From Artocarpus heterophyllus (taxonomy: Eukaryota; Streptophyta; Magnoliopsida; Rosales; Moraceae), in the NCBI GenBank assembly GCA_025403435.1, contig CM046337.1:9053015-9117014 (forward strand): a DNA stretch of 64,000 nucleotides. Reading direction: 5' to 3'. The notes under the pieces are model-generated. The model was not told where the DNA came from, searched no databases, and was given only the letters and a program-made list of their open reading frames with translations. Both the position numbers and the translations under genes were made by a program. Shown here in pieces: positions 52,641 to 63,838 of this stretch. Every line of letters starts with the position of its first letter. Position 1 is the first letter of the stretch.

Positions 52641-52965
52641 AAAGCAGATATTCCGAAGAAGGTGGTAGAAGGCGGCAGAAAGAGGACATCCACTTTTTTA
52701 TCTTTCTTTATGATTGAACAAATAGCATCTTCGAGAAGACATGATGAGAGATGGGCCTTGAAAGTGCTAGAATTCTCTCTGTTTTCATTTACCCTTTAAC
52801 TAATCTAATACAAAACTAACTAGAACCCTCCTTTCTTCCTTATATATAGGCTATTAGTACTTCACCTCCATTCATCAATCGATCTACTAATTGTCCTACA
52901 AGATCAAATATCCATTTTCTGCCCACTTTTAAGCTTTGGTTTTTATATCGTCTCAATTCTCAAAC
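52641..52965 (+). promoter_or_regulatory. Heat-shock-type promoter and leader of the first small HSP gene
   Basis: TATATATA box at 52841-52848, about 120 bases before the start codon. Heat-shock-element pieces: CTTCGAGAAG (52729-52738), a perfect two-unit nTTCnnGAAn, and three GAA triplets at 52658, 52668 and 52678 in exact 10-bp register. Further GAA/TTC half-sites lie between (TAGAATTCTC near 52770; AGAACCCTCC just before the TATA box). The whole block is shared with the second HSP gene. Confidence 0.7.
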
Positions 52966-53442
52966 ATGTCTCTCATTCCAAGCCTTTTCGGTGGCGGAAG
53001 AACCAATGTGTTTGATCCCTTCTCTCTGGACGTATGGGATCCCTTTGATGGCTTCTTCAACTCTGCACTGGCCACGGTGCCTCCCTCCGCGAGAGAAACA
53101 TCGGCATTCGCCAACACTATGATTGACTGGAAGGAGACCCCGGAAGCCCATGTTTTCAAAGCCGATGTCCCGGGGCTGAAGAAGGAAGAGGTGAAAGTGG
53201 AGGTGGAGGAAGGCAGAATCCTCCAGATCAGTGGAGAGAGGAGCAAAGAGCAAGAGGAGAAACACGACAAGTGGCACCGCGTCGAGCGGAGCAGCGGGAA
53301 GTTCCTCCGCAGGTTTAGGTTGCCGGAAAACGCCAAGACCGATCAGGTGAAAGCTAGCCTGGAGAATGGAGTGCTCACTGTTACTATTCCTAAGGAGGAG
53401 GAGAAGAAGCCCGTGGTCAAGCCTGTTGAGATTTCTGGCTAA
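52966..53442 (+). CDS. Class I cytosolic small heat-shock protein, 158 aa (copy 1)
   Basis: Intronless. The N-terminus [20 protein letters not shown] and the WDPFDGF that follows are diagnostic of plant class CI sHSPs. The alpha-crystallin domain spans about residues 50-140: [36 protein letters not shown], then [20 protein letters not shown] and [14 protein letters not shown]. The C-terminus ends KPVEISG, giving the I/V-x-I anchoring motif. These proteins form dodecamers in the cytosol and hold unfolding proteins during heat stress until HSP70/HSP101 refold them. ATG 52966 is chosen because it gives the canonical family start; no ATG precedes it in frame. The paralogue about 3.4 kb downstream is very similar. 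Expression is expected to be heat-induced from the elements upstream. Confidence 0.97.
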   Translation: MSLIPSLFGGGRTNVFDPFSLDVWDPFDGFFNSALATVPPSARETSAFANTMIDWKETPEAHVFKADVPGLKKEEVKVEVEEGRILQISGERSKEQEEKHDKWHRVERSSGKFLRRFRLPENAKTDQVKASLENGVLTVTIPKEEEKKPVVKPVEISG

Positions 53443-53750
53443 ATATAAAATCACAATTTTATAATTATGAAAATTATGGTCGTCTGTCCTCGTGTTGTGG
53501 TTTCCGTCCTTCCAAATAAATGTTGTTCAATACTTTGTTTTGTGTTAGAATTTGTATGATGTGAAAAAGAGTTTGCAACTTGTTATGACTTAAATGAGTG
53601 TTCTTTTTTCAAGGGAAAAAGAAGTTCATTTTTACTTGCAGTTTTTTTTTAATACTTAATCAAGTAGTTTTACAAACAAGAAAAAAGCATTAGGATAATA
53701 ATTTCTTAAATACAAGAAAGGCATCCCTTTCCTTCTTGGGGCAATTAATG

Positions 53751-53911
53751 GGGTGTTTAGTATGGTGATGAGAATTATTGGTTAGAACTGTTGTTACTAT
53801 AGCATGTAAGAGTTTTACATTACAGCAATTTTTTTTTTACTGTAGCATATGAGAGCTTTACATTATTCATAACTGAGTTAGTAGTGTAAATTACTCTTAG
53901 CCAAACACACC
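53751..53911. mobile_element. MITE of the GGGTGTTTGG / TGCTACAGT family
   Basis: Left end GGGTGTTTAGTATGGTGATG, right end TTAGCCAAACACACC. The core has TACTATAGCATGTAAGAGTTT and TACTGTAGCATATGAGAGCTT. A diverged neighbour occupies about 53935-54060. It lies between the duplicated HSP genes. Confidence 0.65.
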
Positions 53912-55854
53912 GTAAGACTAGAAAACGGTTGGGATTAAGTTAGAATTTGAACATTGTAACATCTGAAAGCTTTTATAGTGTCGCATATTTTTATTTTATA
54001 CTAAAACATGTGAAACTTTTATATCTTAGCAGTTGAAACTTGGTTCTTAGACGACAAAGGTTTCATCTATTAAGGTAAACAAAGCTATAATTATAGTGCA
54101 ATGGTGGCCTTACCGCCAGCGCAATGTCTCCATTGTCTTTGTTTTGTGTTATGCCATGACCTGGGAAACGTATACCAAGCGCGTATATAAATCTCAGGAC
54201 TTACTTTTTTTTTTCCCTCCTTCTTCTTCTTCTTTTGCAAGTGTTTTGGTACCAATTTGAGTGAAAGCATAATAAATGACAAAACTCTATTATTCATTTA
54301 ATAATGTAAAGAATTTTTTTGTGAATTTTCTTAATTTTTATATATTTCCCAGATACTGTCATGATATTTTCTGAGATTTTGTTTAAGAAAAAACACCATC
54401 ATTATTGAAAGCAATATTTCTATTATGTTTTTCCATATTTACAGAAACTGTCCCCCATAATTTTTCACCCAAAAATACATTTGTTTTGATTTTTGTGTTT
54501 CTTCGTTTTTTTTACATTTGAACAATGTAATCAGATATAATTTTTATTTTTAAAAAATAAATACTATTACCTTTTCAATTTACATCTTAAAATTTTCATT
54601 TCTTCTAAGGTAAACATAACACAAACTCTTTAAAAAAATAGTCATATAAATACCAAATGTCCATTTAATTCCAAGTATTAGAAAAAATCACACAAAATAA
54701 AAAGTTGGCAACTTAAGCGCTGAAAAAACTTGAGTTTGTTTTTCTATGTTAAGAAACCAACGGATTGATGAGAGTTTAATAAGAAAGGACTTAAGGTGCA
54801 ACCTACTTGTAAAATCGAGAACTCAGAAATCAAAATATCAAAATTAAGGACCCAAGTGCTGAGTGTTCAAAAGTTCAAGGACCTATGGTACAACTTCCCC
54901 ATTTTATTTCTGGTTTGATTTTCATGTCGTTTTTTTATCTTTTGTCATTTTCCGTATTTTGTCGGTCTTTTTTTTTTTTTTTAATGTCATCTCTCTTTCA
55001 TTTTTTTTCATGTAAGTTGTTGTTTTTTTATTTCTTGGTCTGTACTTCTACCTCCCTTGCTTCTTTTATGTGTTTATTATTATTATTATTATTATTATTA
55101 TGTTTTCCATATTTCGTAATTCTTCCACTTTATTGTCGTTTTGCCGTGTGTTGTCGTTTTCCATGTTTGCCTTTTTCTATTCTTGTTATCGTGGTTTTCT
55201 GTGTTTTAGTTGTCGTTTTCTTTTTTGATGTCGCTTTCCGTCTTGACGTTTTGTATTTTTATTGTCGTTTGCATTCTTGTTCGGTTGTTCCATCAATGTG
55301 GTTTTCAATTCCTTTAAACCATTTGTATGAGTAGTTTATTTTTTTTTTTTTCAACCAATTCAAATAGAAAAACCATAGTGTTCCTCTCTCTCATCTATGA
55401 GAATCTTTTTTTCCTAACATAAAAAGTTTCAAACGTGTATAATATTTATTAAAAAGTGTATTAAATTATGAAATTTATGAAAATTTCATTTTTTTTTTTT
55501 CCTTCACTTACTAGCACAATGATAGCCCATTGGCTCCCTTCCACCAGCCAACTGCCAAAATCTCTCTCTAATTTTCCTTTCTTTTTTTTTTCATAAAACT
55601 CCTATTTTTCTCTTCTTTTATCTTTTTCTTCACTTTAATCGATGCACCAGTTAAAATGGTCTAAATAATCTACCGTTTCTTCGGAGTGTAAACAAGATTA
55701 AGCAAAGAAGTGCCCGCCTGTATCACAAAGATATCGTTTTTGCTTTTGTTTTTTCCTTTTCATTTGGTTCTGGGTGACAGTTTTCCTTCTCTTCAACACC
55801 AATTAACCTTACTTGATTTAGATTATCCCTACAGCAATCGCAAACTGCTAACTC

Positions 55855-55856
<2 letters not shown>

Positions 55857-55895
<39 letters not shown>
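55857..55895. repeat. (TA)n microsatellite
   Basis: Nearly 20 uninterrupted TA units, among the longest in the window, about 250 bases before the second HSP promoter block. Confidence 0.9.
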
Positions 55896-55903
<8 letters not shown>

Positions 55904-56090
55904 ATGTGTCTGCTCTTAAAAAAATAAAATAAGATAAAACCCTTAAATATACACTTCGTCTGACTACTTACATTCTTGATGCTTATATTTTTATTCCAAA
56001 GTGCATCTCAGGTAGAAGAATTAACGGACTATTAGCTTTTATTAAAAGTTTTTATGTTCAATCAAAAATAAATAAATCGGCTAAAAAAGC

Positions 56091-56402
56091 TGGCCATTGA
56101 ACCCCTTAAATAGAGACAGATATTCAGAAGAAGGTCGTAGAAGATAGTAGAAAGAAACCATCAAATCTTTGATCTGTACCTGTTATTCAACTAATAGCAT
56201 GTTCAAGATGACATCATTAGAGATGGGCCTTGAAAGTGCTAGAATTCTCTCTTCTTTTACTCTCCAACTATTCTAATCCACAACCAACCAGAACCCTCCT
56301 CTAATCCTTATATATAGGCTGTTAGTGCTTCACCTACATTTACAAATCCATTTCCTGCTAACTTTAAGTTTTGGTTTTTTAGCTTCTCTCAAATTCTGAA
56401 AC
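56091..56402 (+). promoter_or_regulatory. Heat-shock-type promoter and leader of the second small HSP gene
   Basis: Clearly homologous to the promoter of copy 1. It shares GATGGGCCTTGAAAGTGCTA, the TAGAATTCTCTC block, the GAACCCTCCT block and TTATATATAGGCT, with the TATA box at 56309-56316. GAA triplets sit at 56130, 56140 and 56150, again in 10-bp register. The perfect CTTCGAGAAG of copy 1 is here GTTCAAGATG, so one heat-shock element is weakened. Confidence 0.7.
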
Positions 56403-56879
56403 ATGTCTCTCATTCCAAGCTTTTTCGGCGGCCGAAGAACCAATGTGTTTGATCCCGTCTCTCTAGACACATGGGATCCCTTTGATGGCTTCTTCAACTC
56501 TGCATTAACCACAGTTCCTCCCTCCGCAAGAGAAACATCCGCATTTGGCAGCACTAGGATTGACTGGAAGGAGACCCCAGAAGCCCATGTTTTCAAAGCC
56601 GATCTCCCAGGAGTGAAGAAAGAAGAGGTGAAAGTAGAGGTTGAGGAAGGAAGAATCCTCCAGATCAGCGGGGAGAGGAGCAAAGAGCAAGAGGAGAAGA
56701 ACGACAAGTGGCACCGCGTCGAGCGGAGCAGCGGAAAGTTCCTCCGCAGGTTCAGGTTGCCCGAAAACGCAAAGGCAGATCAGATAAAAGCTAGCTTGGA
56801 GAATGGAGTCCTTACCGTTACTATTCCTAAGGAGGAGGAGAAGAAGCCCGAGATCAAGCCCGTTGAAATCTCTGGCTAA
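56403..56879 (+). CDS. Class I cytosolic small heat-shock protein, 158 aa (copy 2)
   Basis: Same length and layout as the upstream copy. It starts [20 protein letters not shown], has WDPFDGF near residue 28, the alpha-crystallin domain with [19 protein letters not shown] and [20 protein letters not shown], and ends IKPVEISG with an I-x-V/V-x-I type tail. Differences from copy 1 are scattered conservative substitutions (for example DLPGVKK against DVPGLKK, AKADQI against AKTDQV). No frameshift or stop is present, so both genes appear functional. It is a holdase chaperone of the heat-shock response in the cytosol and may co-assemble with copy 1. It probably arose by tandem duplication that included the promoter. 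Confidence 0.97.
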   Translation: MSLIPSFFGGRRTNVFDPVSLDTWDPFDGFFNSALTTVPPSARETSAFGSTRIDWKETPEAHVFKADLPGVKKEEVKVEVEEGRILQISGERSKEQEEKNDKWHRVERSSGKFLRRFRLPENAKADQIKASLENGVLTVTIPKEEEKKPEIKPVEISG

Positions 56880-57660
56880 ATTATGATTAGCATAAAATGA
56901 TGTTTCAGCCTGCTGCGGTTTCTGTCTGTGTCTGCGTCATTCCCAATAAACAATATCAAGTACTCATGCTTGTGTGTATGTTAGAAAGACTTGTTTGAGT
57001 TTGTAAGATATGAAAAAGGTGTGCAACTTGTTTTCTACTTAAATCGAGTGTCAAATCCACTATGCAGTTTTCGCAATCTTTTACATTTGATTATCCAGAA
57101 GATTTTTTTATATCACGCCGAGGTCATGATCGATAATTCTAGGGAACAACAGTCTTCATTGGTGAGAACAATATATGAAAGACTAAATAAAATTGTCAAA
57201 CTACAACATGACGCCTTCATCTAGCGAGCGGTAGTGATATGAATTATATACAAAGTGTACAGTGAACCAACACTTTGCTAATTTTCAATGAGTCTACTAA
57301 AATACATGGATGATATTCTACATCAGATTAATACAAGGGTGGTGCATTTGAATGCTGTCATGTTAGATCAGAAAAACTTCTACCTAGTGTTGCTGCTACA
57401 CCTGCTCTAGTTAAAGCTATGTCTTAGCTCAATTAAGACCTGTACTACTTTGTAGTCCATGAAAACTACCGTTCTTTCAGTGACATAAACTCTTTCACAT
57501 TCTGGAGAATGCCTTTATCATATGGATTGGTGAACCTTTTTTCTGTAGAGTTTTGTCCTCGAGAGCAAAAGATTTTTTAAGGATCACACAATCCATATAG
57601 ATTGCTATAAATGTGCAAAAGTTAAAACTGTGTTTTGAACATTAGAATGCATGTACCTGG
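56880..57660. other. Convergent intergenic region
   Basis: Holds the 3' ends of the second HSP gene (plus) and the DHHC gene (minus). AATAAA at 56945-56950 could serve as the HSP polyadenylation signal. No further coding sequence recognised. Confidence 0.5.
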
Positions 57661-60071
57661 TTAGTGTTGATCAGTCAAGTGGAACTCTGGGTACTTCTTC
57701 CAGTTTACCTAGAGGGAAAGACGACGAAAGGTGAAAAACAACATTAAGAGCTTGTTTGGTAGAAGAGAAAAGTGAAAGAACCCATAATTGTATGGTAGGA
57801 GAAAAAAAAAGATAAGGCACTGAGTTGGATGAGAGATTTCAAGTCCCTCAAGAACCTCGATTTTAACCTCTCGCAATATAAAGGAAATGGGGGAGGGAAT
57901 CCATAACACAATAAGAGAAAGGTCCTCTTTTTTCTCTTTATACACCTTTATTTCCTTCTTATTATCTTTCCCTCCTACCAAACAGAGCTTAAGTTGGGCA
58001 AACAACAAGAAATCAAGGTACTTGAGGAAGAAAAATAATGTATTCTATATCACATAGCAAGACTCACCCACTCATCAGTTTTGATGTTGAAACACATGCA
58101 ATACACATGCCAAGTGAAAAATGCCACCTGCCATACTAATTGGAGAATAGAGAAAATCCTCGTGCTAACAACCAAATTTTCTGACAGGCTAGTCTATGCA
58201 GTTGATTAAAAATCATTCCATCAGTAGTGAAAGTATGGTGACAAAATAAATGCCGCACTATGAAGCAATACAACAAATGCGAGTCATACCTCTGAGCTAA
58301 GTATACTTGAGATCTCAGATTTTACGGCGTCTGAAATAGGGGATCAATACAAAAATGAAAAATTGAAACTAACAATTAAGAAATAAAAAATAATAATAAT
58401 AAAAAAAGGACAAAGAAAAAAATATTCTTAGAAAATGAAGACAACAAACGGCCACCAGGCAGAAGCTGTATGCTCAGGATAGACATATTATCAAAGCCAA
58501 TCAAACAACAAATGTTACTAAACGAAATAGAAATGTGAATGCAAGAGTATCCAAAAGCAAGAAAAAAGTTCCAGTGAACTGATGTAGATCACTGCACTTT
58601 TCATGCGTGCATGACAGAACATCAACTTACGCTTAGATAAGCATGCCAGATAAGAAGCTTCAGTCACAAGGAAACCAACCAAAAGAACCATGAAAAGGAG
58701 ATAATTTTTTTGACCTGCGAAGAAACCAGCCACATCAGCTGTTAACTTCTATGGAATACAAACATGCTCGAGATGAACAGTAGTTGCAGGCCAACTTTAC
58801 AGGAAATTATAGCATCACACGAAATTTGAGTGGCACAAAGAGTGGAAATAAAAATTTAAGTGGAAAATGCTAAAATTTCATTTTCAGTACCTATGCAATT
58901 TCCAAAAGCAGGACAATGATGATCAAAACCCTTTATGTATCCTTTCAACATCTTACAATATCTAACCCTCCTCCCAGAAACAGAATCCTGGAAAGAAAAT
59001 GAGAGGAGGGGGGTGGTGGTTTTGGGGCGCAGTGCAATCACCCTCCTTAATACTCCATATGAAATCAACTTTAACAATATTATTGTTCTTGTTCCTTCTA
59101 CTTGCTTGAAGTGAATATACATTGTTCATTAACAAAATAAGAAGAGGCCGAACAAAATTTATTAATATCAACCAGGCCTTCTGTCCTTAAGACTGAATTA
59201 TAAAATAAAGAAGATCACTTCAGTCAATTCATGGCACAAGCCACTCATTAAAAAGCACCAATAAGGGACCTGAGAATCATAGGCTATACTACTACAGGAA
59301 ATTAACCAGCTCTACTCAAGTTCCTCACCTCATCGTGATCACTGAGTTCAGAAACTGAACTCTCCACAAGTTTGTCTGAGTTCGAGGGCTCAACCAAACC
59401 AGGATTACTTTTTAGGATACAGCCAATATGAACGAGTGCCTTATTCTCTTTTTTTTTAATAGGTGTAAAAAAAGGGAACAATACTAATTAAAAAAAAAAA
59501 AAAAAACACAGTAGAACAACCTGTACAGACCAGTGATGAGCAATACAGCTTCTCCATTAGAGACAAAATCCATAACAAGGGATACACCTGCAGCAGAAAA
59601 TCGCCACTACAAGATTAAATATATATATGTCTAAAAGCAGAGATAACTTGTACGGACAGATAAAAGTTTCACCTTTTCGGATAATAAGGAGATAAAAACA
59701 CCAAATGAACAGTACAGTGAAGAAAACGAAAGCCGGGGCTGAAGCATGGATACCCAAAAGCCGTCTGTACAGCCAACCAAGACCCACCACAACCAGCATC
59801 GAAACAACTGTTTTAGAGCATCAAAGAGGAAAATTAAAAACGACCCTTTTGATTTTTTGTGAAGATGTAATAGAAACTTGCAGATTTAGATGAGAAAAGG
59901 AGGTTATGGACCTGAGAGCGAGAGTTGGATGAGAAGGGACGAGGCAGGGAGGAAGCGAGGGACCAAGGACTGCGCGATTTGAGTGAGCAAAACCATCGTA
60001 CAAGCAACCACGCATCGCCCAATCAAGCTCGGCCAAGCTAGTCGGTTCCTCTGATTCTGCAATTGAACCAT
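57661..60071 (-). CDS. DHHC-type protein S-acyltransferase-like protein with a reduced cysteine-rich domain, 256 aa, nine exons
   Basis: Exons are 59912-60071, 59673-59807, 59521-59587, 59329-59407, 58891-58987, 58631-58714, 58290-58330, 58068-58127 and 57661-57708. All introns are GT-AG and phases agree to a TAA stop. Predicted membrane spans lie near residues 15-36, 46-66, 73-96, 183-205 and 222-236. The active-site block is GFDHHCPAFGNCIG (DHHC at 169-172), and the end TDEWVNWKKYPEF is typical of plant family members. Such enzymes transfer palmitate to cysteines of membrane proteins. Oddly, the usual CxxC...HCxxCxxC before DHHC is reduced to RYCKMLKGYIKGF, so most zinc ligands are missing. 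Exon 4 (acceptor at 59408) and the start (MVQLQNQ; an in-frame ATG also exists at 60167) are the least certain. It could be a divergent active enzyme or one losing activity. Confidence 0.82.
57749..57989. mobile_element. MITE of 241 bp in the last intron of the DHHC gene
   Basis: Ends AGCTTGTTTGGTAG and CTACCAAACAGAGCT form a terminal inverted repeat of about 15 bases, extended by GAGAAAAG against CTTTCCCTC. TAAG flanks both sides (57745-57748 and 57990-57993). The interior is purine/pyrimidine-skewed with no coding potential. It sits wholly inside the intron between exons 8 and 9, away from the splice sites. Confidence 0.65.
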
Positions 60072-61919
60072 TTTCCTTTGCCCCAAAAAGTTCGTTTGCT
60101 TTGGTGCGTTTTTGGCCCTTTTGGTGGACGTCGATGATGGGTTAACTGTAAAAAAAATAAAAACCACGACAAAAAACAGAAACTAACAAAATTAAAAAAT
60201 ATAAAATAATAATTTGTTGCTAACACTCGTAGTCCATGTTATTAACCACGGTGACCGTGACACTTTGATCAACGACTATTTTTTACATGGCCTTTCTTAA
60301 TTGTTGTTTAGTAGGGCATTAATTAAAATCAGTTTAAACTATAAGGTAGTTTTAAACCAATTGAAACCATCAAAATCTAAATTTTATTCTCTTAACTATT
60401 TTTTTAAGTTCACATAGTTTAAAACATTATTTTATTTTAAAAACTATGCTTATTTTTATTTTATTTTTATAAACTATAGTTTTATAAATACCAGTTCTTA
60501 TTTTAATTTTGTTGTGGCGTTTTATTTTTATTTTAAATTTTTACATTTTAAATGCAAGTCTAAAACTACCATTTAAACTATAAAGTTTAAAACTCACTAT
60601 TCAAACCATAAAATTTCAAACCACATCATTCTAAAAACTTTGATTAATGAATATTTTTAAATAGGTTACTCTCTCTTCAATTCTTAGCTATTTTAGTGCA
60701 TATCATAAAATTCACCGTTAATTTTTGTAATTTAATAACCAGTTGAGATTATGTCTGATATTACATGACCATTAACATTCTCTTGTAATATTTTATTTTT
60801 ATTTTAGTATAAATGAAATTTTTCTTAAAGAAATAATAAAGATATTATTTTCTGTTTTAATAGAAAAAAATTTCCTTTTAAAAAATAATAATAATAATTA
60901 AGTGTCCATTACGCAATAATTTAAAATTCTTTAAAAAGAGTTACATCAATACAAAATGTTTGTCCATGACTATTAAAACATGTTAAGATTATAACCTTTT
61001 GTACTTAATATAAACTATATTTTTATTTTAGTGTTAACTATTAAAATCACTCAAAAAAATAAGTTCATGAAGTAATATGTAAAAAATAAAAACTCAGGAC
61101 CAAAGTATCACAATTTTCATAGTTTAAGTAGTGATAACGCCAAACTCGCCCCTACCCTCACCAAATAAGGAAAAATAAATTGTTTGAAGGCGCTTTTGTC
61201 ATAAGTGCCACTAAGTTAGACAGAACATGATTTGTAGGAAAACATCAATTTTATGAATATGTTTACACAAAACATATGATTTGGGCAATGACGTTTGTCG
61301 AGGCGTTTTAGAGAGTCCTTGTCGTTGAAATGAAGTGCCAAAAGCACATTGCGGCGAAATGGGGCTTATTTTTGTTGCGACGGTCGGTTGTGAAGATCTC
61401 ATGAATCGTCACAAGGACGTGGGGATCCTGGTCGCGATGATTTTTGTCTTTCAGTTTATCCACATGTCGTTAGTTTTTGCCTTTAGTGTCGCTTTTTAAA
61501 TGTTGTTAGTTTTAAATATGTTTAGGAAACATAAGTTTGAACCAAATATTTGAACATAAAATCATTGTAATAATCAAATTTTACAAGAGAAAACATTGTG
61601 GCAAAATTAGTTTAACTAATATATTTTTATTTGAACCTATATTCCAAAATGCGTTCTTTGTTTTCCTTATTGTTAAGGGAAGTTTTCATAAATGGCATCT
61701 TTTAAAACATACTTTTATAAATGCTACAAATATTTAAAACTTGTTATGCAGTTAAAAAATAACGTGTTAGGTTATTTTATTTTGAATTAGTTGGGAACAA
61801 AATTTAAATTACAATACATGCTATTTACTTAAAAAATGGCGTAAATGGTAGTGTGATATAACTATTTGTAGGTGCAACATAAATAAATACATTTTTAAAA
61901 GTCTAACATAATATGTAAT

Positions 61920-62480
61920 TTTCTCTCTTGTTTATCCATTTCTCGTCATTTTTTTTTCTCTGTGTGGCTTCTAAAATATGTGTCGTTTTCCATGAGTTGT
62001 AGTTTTTCTACTTGATGTCGTTTTCCCTTTATTGGCATTTTTGTTTGTCGTTGTCTTTTTTATCTGTCGTCCCTTTCCCTCTTTAATCTTCATTTTTCAT
62101 TGTGTCTTTTCCTTTGCCGTCACTTCCTTCTTTGTGATTTCTTTAATTTGTCGTCGTTCTTAACTTGTGTCCTCTTCTGTCAACGGTATGTTATTGCTCT
62201 TTTCGGCAGTATTTTTTTAAGTTTTAATGTCGTTTCCATTTTTCTTTCGCCTTTCTTTTTGTGTCGTTTCAGTATTTTGTCGTTTTCTATATACTGTCGT
62301 TTAATTTATTGCAACTTCTTGTCGTCGCTTCAAAGGAATTGTCGTTTTTGGACGCTTCGACTGTGTTGTCCTTTGGGAATCTTGCACTTTCTTGTCGTTG
62401 ACAATCATCCGCTCTCGTTTTTAATTTTTCTGCTGTCTTTTCTGAATCCATTGTCGTTTTTTGAGAAAATGGACAGCCCG
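61920..62480 (+). repeat. Degenerate TGTCGTTTT-rich region
   Basis: TGTCGTTTT or a close variant recurs about a dozen times with irregular 20-60 base spacing in pyrimidine-rich DNA. The same motif pattern appears at 54915-55300. This suggests two diverged copies of one repeat family. The CpG-bearing motif is otherwise rare in the window. Confidence 0.5.
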
Positions 62481-63177
62481 TCATACTCCCCGGTCAGCTG
62501 ATCTCCAACTCCTCTTTCTCGTATTCTTTCTCTGTCAACATCGGCTGTCGCCACACAATATCTGCCCATCATCTTCTGCGAACTCCAAATCTCCCTTTCC
62601 TCATTGCAATGTCTGAATTCAGATTACGATTAACGTAAAAGGATTTTTTTTTTTTTAAATATATAAAGTATCGTTTTTGTTATCCTCAAAAGAGAATTAA
62701 TAATAATAAAAAAAAAAAGATGAAGTTGCGTTTATGTTCATCGAGAATCTTCTTGTTTCTGATTCTTTTTCTCTCTTGTCTCAGATAGAAACAAAAACAC
62801 TTTTCCAAAATCATCCGCTCAAAGAAAGATGAAACTAAAGTAAAAAAGCTTCCCCACTAGAAAGGATAAAAATAGAACTCAGAGCGTACAATTGATCATT
62901 TTCGCACGTAAATAGAGCTCAAGTCTTGCACAAATAAATTATTATTTTAAAGTATACTAGTGGTCGCATTTAAAACGTGAAAGTGGTTATTAAACTGAAT
63001 TCTCAAGGCCTTTCTTTTTTTTTTTTTGGGTAGCCACGAAACTTTAAGTTTGATTGCTTAATTTTGAAACATCCTAATTAAGATCGCTTTTGTAGGAAAT
63101 AAAGCAGAGGAGAGTACAGACTTCATAAGGAACTTCCAGAATTGTCTAATATCATGATCATAGAATTCGTAAATTGT

Positions 63178-63255
63178 AAGGGTCCGGGGAACCCCACCGG
63201 TAGCAGGGGCGGAAGGAGGCACGGCCCGGGTCCGGGAGGGCATAGCCCCCCTCCC
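63178..63255. repeat. GC-rich patch, probably a transposon end
   Basis: GGTCCGGGGAACCCC, AGGGGCGGAAGG and GGGAGGGCATAGCCCCCCT make this one of the most GC-rich stretches in the window. The G-run/C-run pairing resembles GGGGCGGA...CCCCCC ends of plant transposon families, but I cannot assign it. Confidence 0.35.
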
Positions 63256-63268
63256 CTTTATGTGATTG

Positions 63269-63690
63269 CATATAATTTTTCAATACTTTTCATATATCGG
63301 TCCCTCTTTATCCATAAAATTTTATATATGTTCTTCCTTATTTACAAAATTTTATAGGGACGCATATTTGTTAACAAACTCTATTTCTAATTTATTCCTA
63401 TTAAAGTTATTTGTTGCATGTGCCTTGTTGCTTTTTTTTTTTTTAAATTAAAAAACTTACCCATATTATAATAATGTTTCACATATAATTTTTCAATACT
63501 TTTCATATATCTGTCTCTTTTTATCCATAAAATTTATATATGTTCTTCCTTATTTACAAAATTTTATAAGGGCACATCCTTGTTAACAAACTTTATTTCT
63601 AATTTATTCCTATTAAAGTCATTTGTTGCATGTGTCATGTTGCTTTTTTTTTAATTTAAAAAACTTACCCATATTATAATAATGTTTCTC
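63269..63690. repeat. Tandem direct duplication, unit about 213 bp
   Basis: TATAATTTTTCAATACTTTT at 63271 recurs at 63484. The copies stay aligned through TATGTTCTTCCTTATTTACA, TTTATTTCTAATTTATTCCT and AACTTACCCATATTATAATA. Only scattered differences separate them, so the duplication is fairly recent. Non-coding. Confidence 0.85.
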
Positions 63691-63759
63691 AAATGTGTCT
63701 TTATTTGAGATTTTATTGTCTTAATTCTCTAAAATATATATATTTTTCCAACTATGGCC

Positions 63760-63794
<35 letters not shown>

Positions 63795-63838
63795 TAGTTA
63801 CTTCATTGAAATAATTTTTTAATATGTTTCTATTTAAT

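Larger units (their letters stand above)
53443..56090. other. Spacer between the two small HSP genes
   Basis: Holds the 3' untranslated region of the first HSP gene, two MITE copies, and a T-rich segment at 54890-55320 in which TGTCGTTTT-like motifs recur about six times. A (TTA)n tract lies at 55075-55102 and a (TA)n tract at 55857-55895. The 149-codon frame at 54885-55334 is a by-product of the T-rich composition. Confidence 0.55.

Noticed and set aside
52953..53454. Long minus-strand frames opposite the first HSP gene (and the same at 56330-56714)
   Set aside because: Antisense shadows of the GC-rich sHSP coding sequence.
54885..55334. 149-codon frame that looks like a multi-pass membrane protein
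   Set aside because: The hydrophobic Phe/Leu/Cys content is a by-product of T-rich repeat DNA. No motif, intron structure or homologue is recognised.
59904..60167. Longer DHHC protein starting at the in-frame ATG at 60167
   Set aside because: It would add 32 residues of Phe, Ser/Thr and Lys-rich sequence without family character. The ATG at 60071 gives a more normal start, but the choice is not proven.
62100..62501. 133-codon Phe/Ser/Leu-rich frame
   Set aside because: Same T-rich TGTCGTTTT repeat composition; not a credible gene.
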